Assembly: GCA_002389265.1 (NCBI GenBank) | Contig: DGOD01000062.1 | Coordinates: forward strand, 1-10,864 | From: Gammaproteobacteria bacterium UBA4475 | Lineage (GTDB): Bacteria; Pseudomonadota; Gammaproteobacteria; Pseudomonadales; Azotimanducaceae | DNA length: 10,864 nt | Direction: 5' to 3' | In this document: piece after piece, positions 1 to 7,402 of the stretch | Layout: every line of letters begins with the position of its first letter | Position numbering within the stretch: position 1 is the stretch's first letter | Notes under the pieces: generated by a model | Databases searched by the model: none | What the model was told of the DNA's origin: nothing | The model's input: the letters and a program-made list of their open reading frames with translations, nothing else | Made by a program: the position numbers and the translations under genes

Positions 1-956
1 CGTTAACCGATGCCATCCGCGAAGCCATCGAAGAAGAGATGCGGGTAGATTCCAGCGTTTTTGTGGTGGGCCAAGATGTACGTGGCGCCATATTCCCCCA
101 TACCAAGGGATTAGTTGAAGAATTTGGTACCGATCGTGTGGTCGACACACCCATTGCTGAATCTGGTATGTATGGCGTTGCTTTCGGAGCAGCGCAGGAG
201 GGCATGCGACCCATAGTCGACTTCATGTTCGGTGGATTCTCCTACGTTACGTTCTCCGAATGCTCGGTCACGACCGGCCAATACCATTTCCTTCATGGCA
301 GCCAACACGCCCTCCCCATCGTCATCACCGCAGGTGTGGGCACAGGCCAAAGACTGGCCAATGATCATGCTATGAGCATCCATGGCACCTTTGCGCATCA
401 CCCCGGCATTAAAGTGGCCATGCCGTCTACGCCCTACGATGCCAAAGGCATGTTCAAAGCTGCAATACGCGACAACAACCCCGTCGTCATTCCTTGGCAC
501 ATGGGCATTATGATGCTCAAAGGCGAAGTCCCTGACATTGGCGATGACTATATCGTGCCCCTCGGCGTGGCTGATGTTAAGCGCGTAGGCAGCGACGTCA
601 CGGTGCTGGCCAACAGCCTTCAGCTTCAACACGCATTGTCGGTGGCCGAGAAACTGGCGCCGGAAATCTCTGTCGAGGTCATCGATCCTCGAAGTTTCGT
701 GCCATTTGATATGGAAACTTTGCTGACATCCCTCGAAAAGACCAACCGGCTGGTGATCGTTGACGAAGATTGGGAGTCAGGCGGATTTGCCGCTACCGTC
801 TCGGCACGTGTGGTGGAGCAAGGGTTTGATTTATTAGATGCGCCCATTCTTCGGGTTACGCTGCCCAACATGCCCGTACCCGGCGGTTATATGGAAGAGT
901 ATGTCGCACCCAATCCAGAACGGATTGAGGCAGCGATTCGGGAGGTATGTTTGTAA
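1..956 (+). CDS. 2-oxoacid dehydrogenase E1 component, beta subunit (5' partial)
   Basis: This is the beta subunit of the thiamine-diphosphate-dependent E1 that decarboxylates a 2-oxoacid (or cleaves acetoin) and passes the acyl group to lipoyl-E2. The reading frame is open to the left edge: codons from base 3 read LTDAIREAIEEEMRVD, the usual E1 beta N-terminus, so the ATG at base 39 is internal and the true start lies outside the window. Visible family features are the GQDV segment, DTPIAESG (Glu codon 159-161, the residue that contacts the ThDP aminopyrimidine in this family), a His in a DHAMS segment (codon 366-368), PSTPYDAKG, AAIRDNNPVV, the transketolase C-terminal domain with DPRSFVPFD, and VPGGYMEEYVAPN near the end. 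The middle (about bases 220-410) departs from ordinary PDH or acetoin E1 beta: the usual SGGQ and QHSQS motifs read HGSQ and DHAMS. The substrate cannot be told. The stop overlaps the E2 start as TAATG. Confidence 0.93.
   Translation, partial: LTDAIREAIEEEMRVDSSVFVVGQDVRGAIFPHTKGLVEEFGTDRVVDTPIAESGMYGVAFGAAQEGMRPIVDFMFGGFSYVTFSECSVTTGQYHFLHGSQHALPIVITAGVGTGQRLANDHAMSIHGTFAHHPGIKVAMPSTPYDAKGMFKAAIRDNNPVVIPWHMGIMMLKGEVPDIGDDYIVPLGVADVKRVGSDVTVLANSLQLQHALSVAEKLAPEISVEVIDPRSFVPFDMETLLTSLEKTNRLVIVDEDWESGGFAATVSARVVEQGFDLLDAPILRVTLPNMPVPGGYMEEYVAPNPERIEAAIREVCL
941..945 (+). promoter_or_regulatory. Ribosome binding site deciding the E2 start
   Basis: GGAGG lies 10 bases before the ATG at 956 but only 1 base before the in-frame ATG at 947. 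This favours 956, which also overlaps the E1 beta stop codon (TAATG) and suggests translational coupling. Confidence 0.75.
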
Positions 957-2245
957 TGGCATATACCGTCACTGAATACGTCATGCCCAAACTTGCCATG
1001 GCCATGAACGAAGGCACCGTTGCGGATTGGTTGGTACAAGACGGTGACTACGTAGAGGCAGGAATTCCTCTGGCCGCAATTGAAACTGAGAAAGTAGCCT
1101 ATGATGTCGAATCACCTGTCTCGGGTTACTTTTACAGTGTGGTTCCCGTAGGCCAAACCGTTGACTGCGGAACCCTGTTAGCTCACTTTTGCACCGAGCC
1201 TCGACGACCTGACGCGGCTGATACTTCCGCAAACAACAGCACAGACTTACCCGCAGACACGCTGGGAGCCAATGAGGCCAGATCAAAGAGAGACCCTGTC
1301 GCACCTTCAGTAGTGGACAGCGCTTCAGATACCGCAGCAACATTTGAGCTCAAGCGCCTGAAGTCATCACCACTTGCCAGAAAGCTAGGCAAACAGCTGA
1401 ATATCCAACTAGACGCGCTGACAGGTTCAGGTCCCGGTGGCCGCATTGTGAAACGCGATGTCATGGCCGCCAGCGAGAACAAGACCCATCAGAGTGCGCA
1501 ACTTCCCACTGCTGCTACAGAGGTTAGCGGCGACATCTTGGCCACACTGCCCATGTCCGGCCTCAGGAAAACCATCGCTAATCGAATGGTGCAATCGCTA
1601 CAGAATACGGCTCAAGTTAGCTGTCACTGGGAATCGGATATCACTCGACTATTGGCGCAACGCGCTGAATTAGTTGAGCAAGAGGAGCTCTTGGGCACTC
1701 GAGTTTCCGTGAATGCGTTTTTAATCAAAGCACTTGTTTACGCCATTCGCCAAGTACCCATCGCCAACGCCAATGTCGTCAACGATGAAATCGTTATTCA
1801 TCGCAACATCAATATGGGCATGGCCATCTCCATTCCCGGAAGCACTGAATACGACAGTGGCTTAATGGTGGGAGTACTGCACAATGTTGAATCCATGGGC
1901 TTGGTCGCCATCGACAAAGGTATGAGATCGCTTATTGCCCGCGTTCGTAATGGCGAAGCAACCTCAGATGACCTTTCAGGTTCTACATTTACCCTTTCAA
2001 GCACCGCAGGTATTGGTCCGCCAGGCTTAAAAACGACACCCGTGCTGAACCAGCCCAACGTTGCCTTGCTCGGCCCGTCGACGCCGATTGAACGCCCCAT
2101 GATTAAAGACGGCGAAGTTAAAGCCTGCACCATGCTTCCACTGAGCTTTACCTTTGATCACCGAGCACTCGATGGCGAGCCCGCAGCGCGATTTATGGCA
2201 GCGCTGAATAACGCACTAGAAAAGCCATCTTTGCTACTAACCTGA
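956..2245 (+). CDS. 2-oxoacid dehydrogenase E2, dihydrolipoamide acyltransferase
   Basis: This is the core subunit of the complex: it carries the lipoyl arm and transfers the acyl group to CoA. From the chosen start it is 429 residues, normal for a one-lipoyl-domain E2. The order is a lipoyl domain (about 4-80) with the lipoylated Lys46 in IETEKVAYDV, an Ala/Asp/Ser/Thr-rich flexible linker (about 82-130), a peripheral subunit-binding domain (about 135-172, SSPLARKLG to GPGGRIVKRDV) that docks E1 or E3, and a catalytic domain (about 192-429) ending in FDHRALDG, with His402 and Asp406 as the expected active-site pair. The start at 956 is preferred over 947 because of the spacing from GGAGG at 941-945. 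It overlaps the E1 beta stop and is followed 9 bases later by E3. The acyl specificity (acetyl, branched-chain, other) cannot be read from the motifs. Confidence 0.93.
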   Translation: MAYTVTEYVMPKLAMAMNEGTVADWLVQDGDYVEAGIPLAAIETEKVAYDVESPVSGYFYSVVPVGQTVDCGTLLAHFCTEPRRPDAADTSANNSTDLPADTLGANEARSKRDPVAPSVVDSASDTAATFELKRLKSSPLARKLGKQLNIQLDALTGSGPGGRIVKRDVMAASENKTHQSAQLPTAATEVSGDILATLPMSGLRKTIANRMVQSLQNTAQVSCHWESDITRLLAQRAELVEQEELLGTRVSVNAFLIKALVYAIRQVPIANANVVNDEIVIHRNINMGMAISIPGSTEYDSGLMVGVLHNVESMGLVAIDKGMRSLIARVRNGEATSDDLSGSTFTLSSTAGIGPPGLKTTPVLNQPNVALLGPSTPIERPMIKDGEVKACTMLPLSFTFDHRALDGEPAARFMAALNNALEKPSLLLT

Positions 2246-2254
2246 GAGAACCTC

Positions 2255-3655
2255 ATGTCAGAAAATAAATATAACCTTATCGTAATTGGCGGTGGGCCCG
2301 GCGGGTACGTTGCTGCAATAAGAGCCTCACAACTGGGTATGCGCGTAGCACTGGTTGAAAAAGATCAGCTCGGTGGTGTGTGCCTAAACTGGGGCTGCAT
2401 ACCGACAAAAGCGCTACTTCGTTCCGCAGAGATTCATCACCTACTAAAAGCCGCCAGCGCATTTGGGCTACGCGTGAGCGAAATGGGCGTGGACTGGTCA
2501 GCGGTGGTTGCCCGCTCGAGACAGGTAGCGGGTCAACTATCAAAGGGGGTTGCCCATCTGCTGAAGAAAAATAAGGTTGAGATCATTCAAGGTCACGGTA
2601 CCTTTCAATCGACAAATTCAATCTCGGTTAGCCGCGACGGCGCTGAAACTGTAACGCTGTCAGCTGATCATATTATTGTTGCAACGGGTGCCCGGGCACG
2701 AGACTTGCCCGGTATTGCGGCGGGCAGCGACCGCATCTGGAATTATCGTCAGGCCATGACCGCTACTGCACTGCCGAGCTCGCTGTTAGTGGTGGGATCG
2801 GGCGCTATTGGCATTGAATTCGCAAGTTTATTTGCCGAATTTGGAGTTGCTGTAAGCGTTGTGGAGATGGCAGACCGCATTCTACCCAACGAAGATACGG
2901 AGGTTTCAGCCTACGCCAAAGCCCAGTTTGAGAAACGTGGCATACGCTTCTTGACCGAAGCCAAGGTGACTTCGATGGAAGAAACCGCCACTTCAGTAGA
3001 AGCTGTGATTGAAACGAACACCGGTAGCAGCCGTGAGGTATTTGACTACGCTCTCATCGCAGTTGGCGTGGTCGCAAATAGTGATTCGTTATCCCTTGAG
3101 AAAGTGGGCGTGGAACTGAAGAACAGCTCCATCGTGATTAATGAATGGGGCCAAACCCGTGTGCCATCAATATGGGCCATCGGCGATGTGGCGGGAGGAC
3201 CGTGGCTAGCACACAAAGCTTCTCATGAAGGAGTGGCAACCGTAGAGCATATTGCTAGGCGCCCTAACGCCCACCCCATCAACCGAGCAAACATTCCAGG
3301 CTGCACGTACAGCTTTCCTCAAATCGCATCCATAGGTATGACGGAGCAACAAGCGCTTGCGGCGAACCATAAAATAAGAAAAGGCAATTTTCCGTTTATT
3401 GGTAATGGCAAAGCGCTGGCTCTGGGGGATGCAGACGGTTTCATTAAAACCATCGTAGATGACGACACGGGCGAGATATTGGGCGCACACATGGTTGGCG
3501 CTGAAGTCACAGAGTTAATTCACAGCTTCGTGTTAGCCAGAGAACTAGAAGCGACCGAAGACGAAGTGGGAATGACAATGTTTCCACACCCCACTCTATC
3601 TGAGGCATTGCATGAAAGTGTGCTCTCAGCGGCGGGCAAAGCGCTACATATTTAA
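2255..3655 (+). CDS. lpdA: Dihydrolipoamide dehydrogenase (E3)
   Basis: This FAD flavoprotein reoxidises dihydrolipoyl-E2 and passes electrons to NAD+. It is 466 residues, the usual E3 length without an N-terminal lipoyl domain. Motifs in order: FAD-binding GGGPGG at 12-17 with Glu35 ending the second strand; redox-active disulfide Cys43/Cys48 in GGVCLNWGCIPTK; NAD-binding GSGAIG at 181-186; second FAD motif with Asp311 in AIGDVAGG; and the C-terminal dimerisation domain with HPTLSEALHE giving the catalytic His445-Glu450 pair. All catalytic residues are present. The start at 2255 follows a GAGAGAA Shine-Dalgarno-like stretch (2244-2250) that includes the end of the E2 stop codon. Clustering with E1 and E2 indicates a dedicated E3 for this complex rather than the shared housekeeping copy. 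The symbol names the family and is not a proven orthologue. Confidence 0.96.
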   Translation: MSENKYNLIVIGGGPGGYVAAIRASQLGMRVALVEKDQLGGVCLNWGCIPTKALLRSAEIHHLLKAASAFGLRVSEMGVDWSAVVARSRQVAGQLSKGVAHLLKKNKVEIIQGHGTFQSTNSISVSRDGAETVTLSADHIIVATGARARDLPGIAAGSDRIWNYRQAMTATALPSSLLVVGSGAIGIEFASLFAEFGVAVSVVEMADRILPNEDTEVSAYAKAQFEKRGIRFLTEAKVTSMEETATSVEAVIETNTGSSREVFDYALIAVGVVANSDSLSLEKVGVELKNSSIVINEWGQTRVPSIWAIGDVAGGPWLAHKASHEGVATVEHIARRPNAHPINRANIPGCTYSFPQIASIGMTEQQALAANHKIRKGNFPFIGNGKALALGDADGFIKTIVDDDTGEILGAHMVGAEVTELIHSFVLARELEATEDEVGMTMFPHPTLSEALHESVLSAAGKALHI

Positions 3656-3666
3656 GGACCGACGCA

Positions 3667-5193
3667 ATGGATGAAGCGGTATCCCAGTTAATCAAGCACT
3701 ATGGCGTACACGCATCTGTAGAGCAGTTTCTCCAGGTGCCACAAAAGCTCGTCATCGATGGCGCCTATTGTGATGCCGCCTCCACTGAATGGCTCCCTTC
3801 CATAGAGGCATCGACCGGAGGCTTGCTCGCACAAATACCCGACGGTTCCAAAGCTGACGTAGATCGCGCAGTAAGCGCCGCTCGGCGGGCGTTAAACGGC
3901 AGCTGGGGCACCATGAAAGCCAATCAACGTGAGCGTATTTTGCTCAAGCTGGCGGACTTAATTGAGCGCGACGCAGTGCAACTGGCGCAGATAGAGAGTC
4001 TCGATAATGGTAAAGCGCTTGGCCCATGCATCGATATCGATATATTGGGTGGTGCTGATCTCGTGCGCTTCATGGCGGGGCTCACAACCAAAATTCAGGG
4101 TGCAACACGACAGGTCGCCGCTGAGGGCGAGCACTTAGCCATGACCCTCAAGGAACCCGTAGGCGTGGTCGGAGCCATTGTGCCCTGGAACTGGCCCTTC
4201 AATATGGCCATGTGGAAGATCGCCGCACCGTTGGCGGCGGGCTGCACCGTTGTGGTCAAGCCTGCGCAGCAAACGTCGCTGTCTATGCTGTATTTCGCAC
4301 GACTCCTTGAGGAGGCCGGCGTTCCAGCTGGGGTGGTCAATATCGTCACCGGCCGGGGCAGCAATATTGGCGATCACATTGCGGGTCATCCGGGTATCGA
4401 CAAAGTGTCCTTTACCGGCTCAACCCCCGTCGGACAGCGCGTTGGTGCGATAGCGGGTGAGGCCCTGTCACCGGTTACCTTAGAGTTGGGAGGTAAATCA
4501 CCCATGGTGGTATTCGCCGATGCTGATTTGGAAGCGGTAGCGCAAGCCACCCGCTGGTCGGTGTTCTTTAATGCGGGCCAGGTTTGCTCGGCGGGCTCAA
4601 GACTGTATATCGAAGCTTCCAAGCTCAATGACATGCTGGCGGAGCTCAAAAAAATCATCGATTCCATGAAGGTAGCGCCGGGCCTAGACCCCGAATGCGA
4701 TCTCTGCCCTGTCATTTCTGCGAGCGCCAAAACCTCAATTGAGAATTACATCCGCCTTGGCGTCGATGAGGGTGCAGACATTGCCATCCAAGGGGCGGAG
4801 GCTCCAACCACGGGCTTCTTCGTTCCCGCTACCGTTCTTGTCGCAAGGGATAACAAGCTACGCGTGGTTCAGGAAGAAATCTTCGGACCCGTGCTGACGG
4901 TGATTCCCTTCAGCACCGAAGCAGAGGCTGTGCAACTGGCCAACGACAACATTTACGGGCTTGCGGGCAGTGTTTGGACCAAAGACGTCTCTCGAGCCGT
5001 GCGCGTGGCAAAGCGCATTGAAGCAGGAACAGTCTGGATCAACGCCCATGACATTGTCGATTCAGCCCTGCCATTTGGAGGTTTCAAGGCCTCGGGCTTC
5101 GGTAAAGACTTAGGCCCAGAACAGCTCGACTATTTCCTAAAAACAAAAACTCTCTGGATCGCCGTCGAAGCGGGTCCAGACGGAACAGAATGA
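3667..5193 (+). CDS. NAD(P)-dependent aldehyde dehydrogenase
   Basis: This enzyme oxidises an aldehyde to the carboxylic acid with NAD(P)+. At 508 residues it has the standard length for the ALDH superfamily. Visible key residues are Asn175 in IVPWNWPF (oxyanion hole), the nucleotide-binding FTGST segment at 249-253, the general-base Glu273 in LELGGKSP, and the nucleophile Cys307 in FFNAGQVCSAGSR. EEIFGPVL and the C-terminal LPFGGFKASGFGKDLG segment are also present. The start is supported by AAGGA at 3654-3658, 8 bases before the ATG. It resembles the broad ALDH1/2, phenylacetaldehyde and betaine-aldehyde dehydrogenase group, and its specificity cannot be fixed. Position after E1-E2-E3 recalls acetoin operons, where an acetaldehyde dehydrogenase follows, but its N-terminal third does not look like AcoD. 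In this operon a plausible substrate is the aldehyde released by the phospho-lyase domain downstream (inference). Confidence 0.93.
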   Translation: MDEAVSQLIKHYGVHASVEQFLQVPQKLVIDGAYCDAASTEWLPSIEASTGGLLAQIPDGSKADVDRAVSAARRALNGSWGTMKANQRERILLKLADLIERDAVQLAQIESLDNGKALGPCIDIDILGGADLVRFMAGLTTKIQGATRQVAAEGEHLAMTLKEPVGVVGAIVPWNWPFNMAMWKIAAPLAAGCTVVVKPAQQTSLSMLYFARLLEEAGVPAGVVNIVTGRGSNIGDHIAGHPGIDKVSFTGSTPVGQRVGAIAGEALSPVTLELGGKSPMVVFADADLEAVAQATRWSVFFNAGQVCSAGSRLYIEASKLNDMLAELKKIIDSMKVAPGLDPECDLCPVISASAKTSIENYIRLGVDEGADIAIQGAEAPTTGFFVPATVLVARDNKLRVVQEEIFGPVLTVIPFSTEAEAVQLANDNIYGLAGSVWTKDVSRAVRVAKRIEAGTVWINAHDIVDSALPFGGFKASGFGKDLGPEQLDYFLKTKTLWIAVEAGPDGTE

Positions 5194-5205
5194 GAGACCT
5201 CATGG
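5190..5205 (+). promoter_or_regulatory. Translation start region of the guanidino hydrolase gene, coupled to the ALDH stop
   Basis: The ALDH stop (TGA, 5191-5193) lies in a GAGAG Shine-Dalgarno-like stretch (5192-5196) followed by CTC and ATG at 5202. ATGAG (5190-5194) and CTCAT (5199-5203) are complementary around a 4-base loop, so stop and start codons sit in the same small possible stem. An ATG at 5190 overlaps the ALDH stop but has no clear Shine-Dalgarno sequence. The arrangement copies that of the E3 gene at 2243-2257, which supports 5202. Confidence 0.5.
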
Positions 5206-6149
5206 AAACCCAAGCGATGAATAAAGATTCTTTCTCACTCCGCTCTCGGCTACCTGATGGGGGCACGCCGGCTCTAAATTATTGGGGCGTAGATAGCGAG
5301 ACAGGCAAACTACTCGATGTCCTTGTTGGCCCTATCGACAACTTTAAAGCGATCTTGCCGACTAATTCGATGAATAAAAAAATGATTCGTGATGGCATTC
5401 GACTGGATGTTGAGGGGGCCCGAAGTCAGTATCAAGACGTTCTCGATTGCTACCGGGACTTTGGCGCCACCATCCACATAACGCCACCAGACCCGTATCT
5501 GCCCCTGCAGATCTGGGCTCGTGATGGCAGTTATATGACTCCCTGGGGGATGATTATTGGACAGATGGCCCAATGGTGGCGACGCGGTGAATACGGCCCC
5601 GTCATGGATTTCTGCGCACAGCAAAATATTCCGATCTACGAGAAGGTGACAGCGGGCTGTGCAGAGGGTGGGGACTTCATGATGATCCGCCCGGACTTAG
5701 CGGTGATGGGCTATGCCGGTGATCGCAGTCAGGAAGAAGGCGCCCTGCAAGTTAAGGATTGGCTGAACAAAGAGGGTGTTGAGGTTTTTCTCTACAGCTT
5801 TGACTCTCACTTCGTACACGCCGATGTAACGATTGTAATGCTTACCGATAACCTGGCGGCAGCGGTCACTGACGTGGTCGATCCGGCACTCATTGCAATG
5901 CTTAAGTCACGGGGCATTCGTGTCATTGACGTGCCCTACTGCAAGGCGATGCAGCTGGGGTGCAATGTTATGTCCATGGGTAACGACACAGTGCTGTTGC
6001 CAAAACAAAATCAATTCTTAGTCGAAGCCTGTAAAGCAGAGGGTTTAAAAGTGTATGACCCCGATGTGTCGTGCATCACCGTCGTGGGTGGCGGCATTCA
6101 CTGTATGAGCTTAGCACTGCGCCGCGAGCGCTTTGGCAACGGAGGCTGA
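5202..6149 (+). CDS. Guanidino-group hydrolase/transferase, arginine deiminase-DDAH-amidinotransferase superfamily
   Basis: Members of this fold attack a guanidino carbon with a Cys, giving citrulline-like ureido products (arginine deiminase, dimethylarginine dimethylaminohydrolase) or moving the amidino group (amidinotransferases). From the chosen start it is 315 residues, closer to DDAH-type enzymes than to the roughly 400-residue arginine deiminases. Visible motifs: WARDGSYM with Asp108; EGGD at 155-158; an AGDRS segment corresponding to the family's conserved arginine loop; HAD with the likely catalytic His206 and Asp208; GCNVMSMG; and the C-terminal GGGIHCMS with nucleophile Cys301. All expected catalytic residues are present, so it should be active. 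The Met at 5202 is preferred to 5190 by Shine-Dalgarno position; 5217 is a weaker alternative. The next gene removes carbamoyl groups, which fits a hydrolase making a ureido product rather than a transferase. The substrate is unknown. Confidence 0.82.
   Translation: METQAMNKDSFSLRSRLPDGGTPALNYWGVDSETGKLLDVLVGPIDNFKAILPTNSMNKKMIRDGIRLDVEGARSQYQDVLDCYRDFGATIHITPPDPYLPLQIWARDGSYMTPWGMIIGQMAQWWRRGEYGPVMDFCAQQNIPIYEKVTAGCAEGGDFMMIRPDLAVMGYAGDRSQEEGALQVKDWLNKEGVEVFLYSFDSHFVHADVTIVMLTDNLAAAVTDVVDPALIAMLKSRGIRVIDVPYCKAMQLGCNVMSMGNDTVLLPKQNQFLVEACKAEGLKVYDPDVSCITVVGGGIHCMSLALRRERFGNGG
6141..6145 (+). promoter_or_regulatory. Ribosome binding site deciding the carbamoylase start
   Basis: GGAGG stands 6 bases before the ATG at 6152. 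The same frame is open further upstream to an ATG at 6071, but that extension lies inside the preceding gene and encodes residues unlike the family. Confidence 0.8.
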
Positions 6150-6151
6150 TC

Positions 6152-7402
6152 ATGCTGCATGTCAATTCAGCGCGACTGTGGCAGCGTCATATGGCGCTCG
6201 CTCAGATCGGTGCAACACCCAAAGGTGGTAACAACCGCCAGGCACTCACCGATGAGGATATTCTTGCACGCAAACAGTTCATCGATTGGTGTGAAGCGGC
6301 GGGCTGCAAAGTACGCATTGATCAAATTGGCAACATTTTTGCGCGGCGTGAAGGTCTCAACCCATCGCTTGCACCGGTCATGACTGGCAGCCATCTAGAC
6401 ACCCAGCCAACTGGCGGACGCTTCGACGGTATTTATGGTGTGCTCGCTGGATTGGAAGTCATTGAGACGCTCAACGACCACGGCATCACTACCGATGCCC
6501 CTGTAGAGGTCGTCGTTTGGTGTAATGAGGAAGGCTGCCGCTTCACGACTGCGATGATGGGTTCTGCCGTTTGGTCAGGAAATATGCCTATTGCGGATGC
6601 GCTGGCTTTAGCGGACCAAACAGGAACCACGGTGGCTGATGAGCTAGCCCGTACTCAGCACGCCGGAACGCATCCGGCCGAGGCCTTTCCGGCTAGGGCA
6701 TTTGTTGAAGCGCATATTGAACAGGGTCCCGTTCTTGAACTCACTGATACCGTGATTGGCGTCGTACAAGGCGTACAAAATATGAGCCGGCACGAAATCG
6801 TCATATCGGGCCAAGAAGTTCACGCGGGCCCCACGCCCATGAATATGCGTAAAGACCCGATGCGTGCTTTAGCCGCGTTTCTCCCAGCACTGTACGCCAT
6901 GGCCGAGGAACAAGGTGAGCATGCACGACTCACCTTCGGTGTTATCCATGCGTCTCCCGGATCAAACAATACCGTACCCGGAGAGCTCAGGATGACCGTG
7001 GATATCCGCCACCCTGACGCTCGGGTTTATCAGTCGATGGTTGATAGCGCTTACCAATTGGTGCGTAGCGCCTGCGAGGCCGAGCAGTGTCCGGTTGAAA
7101 TACGCTGCTTCTTTGAGGCGCCGGGCGTTGAATTCGACCGACAGTGTGTAGGAGCGGTTGCGTCTGCTGTGACCCGCTTGGGCTACAGTCATCGAGAGAT
7201 GGTGAGCGGTGCTGGCCACGACGCTTGCAACGTGGCGTCGGTGGTGCCAACGGCGATGATCTTTGTGCCCTGCAAGGGTGGGATTAGTCATAATGAAGCC
7301 GAATCGGCAGAACCCGAGCATCTTGAAGCAGGCGCCAACGTGCTGCTTAACGCGCTGATTGAGTTAAGTACCGACCAGGGTGGGAGTGCCGTTCATGGGT
7401 AA
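6152..7402 (+). CDS. N-carbamoyl-L-amino acid / ureido acid amidohydrolase (M20 family)
   Basis: Enzymes of this M20 metallo-amidohydrolase group (L-carbamoylase, beta-ureidopropionase, allantoate amidohydrolase) hydrolyse an N-carbamoyl group to a free amine, CO2 and ammonia, using two metal ions. The 416-residue length matches the family. Metal ligands are His81 in GSHLDT, Asp92 in GGRFDG, Glu127 in NEEG, His188 in EAHIEQG and His380 in ISHNEAE. The lid/dimerisation domain (about 205-320) has His224 in VHAGPTPM, Asn273 in NNTVPGE and Arg286 in DIRHPD. The corresponding His, Asn and Arg of L-carbamoylases bind the substrate carboxylate, so an acidic ureido substrate is likely. The gene starts 2 bases after the guanidino hydrolase stop and overlaps the next gene by 8 bases. 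Together with the preceding gene it would convert a guanidino acid to an amino acid in two steps (inference). Hydantoin or allantoin use is less likely because no hydantoinase or allantoinase is nearby. Confidence 0.9.
   Translation: MLHVNSARLWQRHMALAQIGATPKGGNNRQALTDEDILARKQFIDWCEAAGCKVRIDQIGNIFARREGLNPSLAPVMTGSHLDTQPTGGRFDGIYGVLAGLEVIETLNDHGITTDAPVEVVVWCNEEGCRFTTAMMGSAVWSGNMPIADALALADQTGTTVADELARTQHAGTHPAEAFPARAFVEAHIEQGPVLELTDTVIGVVQGVQNMSRHEIVISGQEVHAGPTPMNMRKDPMRALAAFLPALYAMAEEQGEHARLTFGVIHASPGSNNTVPGELRMTVDIRHPDARVYQSMVDSAYQLVRSACEAEQCPVEIRCFFEAPGVEFDRQCVGAVASAVTRLGYSHREMVSGAGHDACNVASVVPTAMIFVPCKGGISHNEAESAEPEHLEAGANVLLNALIELSTDQGGSAVHG
7382..7386 (+). promoter_or_regulatory. Ribosome binding site deciding the fusion-gene start
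   Basis: GGGAG lies 8 bases before the ATG at 7395. The in-frame GTG at 7380 has no comparable site, so 7395 is taken as the start, overlapping the carbamoylase stop by 8 bases. Confidence 0.65.

Noticed and set aside
111..632. Antisense open frame within the E1 beta gene, with similar ones inside most other genes
   Set aside because: These lie opposite well-supported genes, and their translations show no protein-family character.
1..5193. Straight assignment as the acetoin operon (acoB, acoC, acoL, acoD)
   Set aside because: Gene order is similar, but the E1 beta motifs and the ALDH N-terminal third differ from Aco proteins as I know them, and the operon continues into guanidino and ureido enzymes.
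6071..6151. Longer N-terminus for the carbamoylase, from an ATG at 6071
   Set aside because: The extension lies within the 3' end of the previous gene and has no ribosome binding site or family resemblance. GGAGG is placed for the ATG at 6152.
7380..7394. GTG start at 7380 for the fusion gene
   Set aside because: The ATG at 7395 has a GGGAG site at 8 bases, while the GTG has none.
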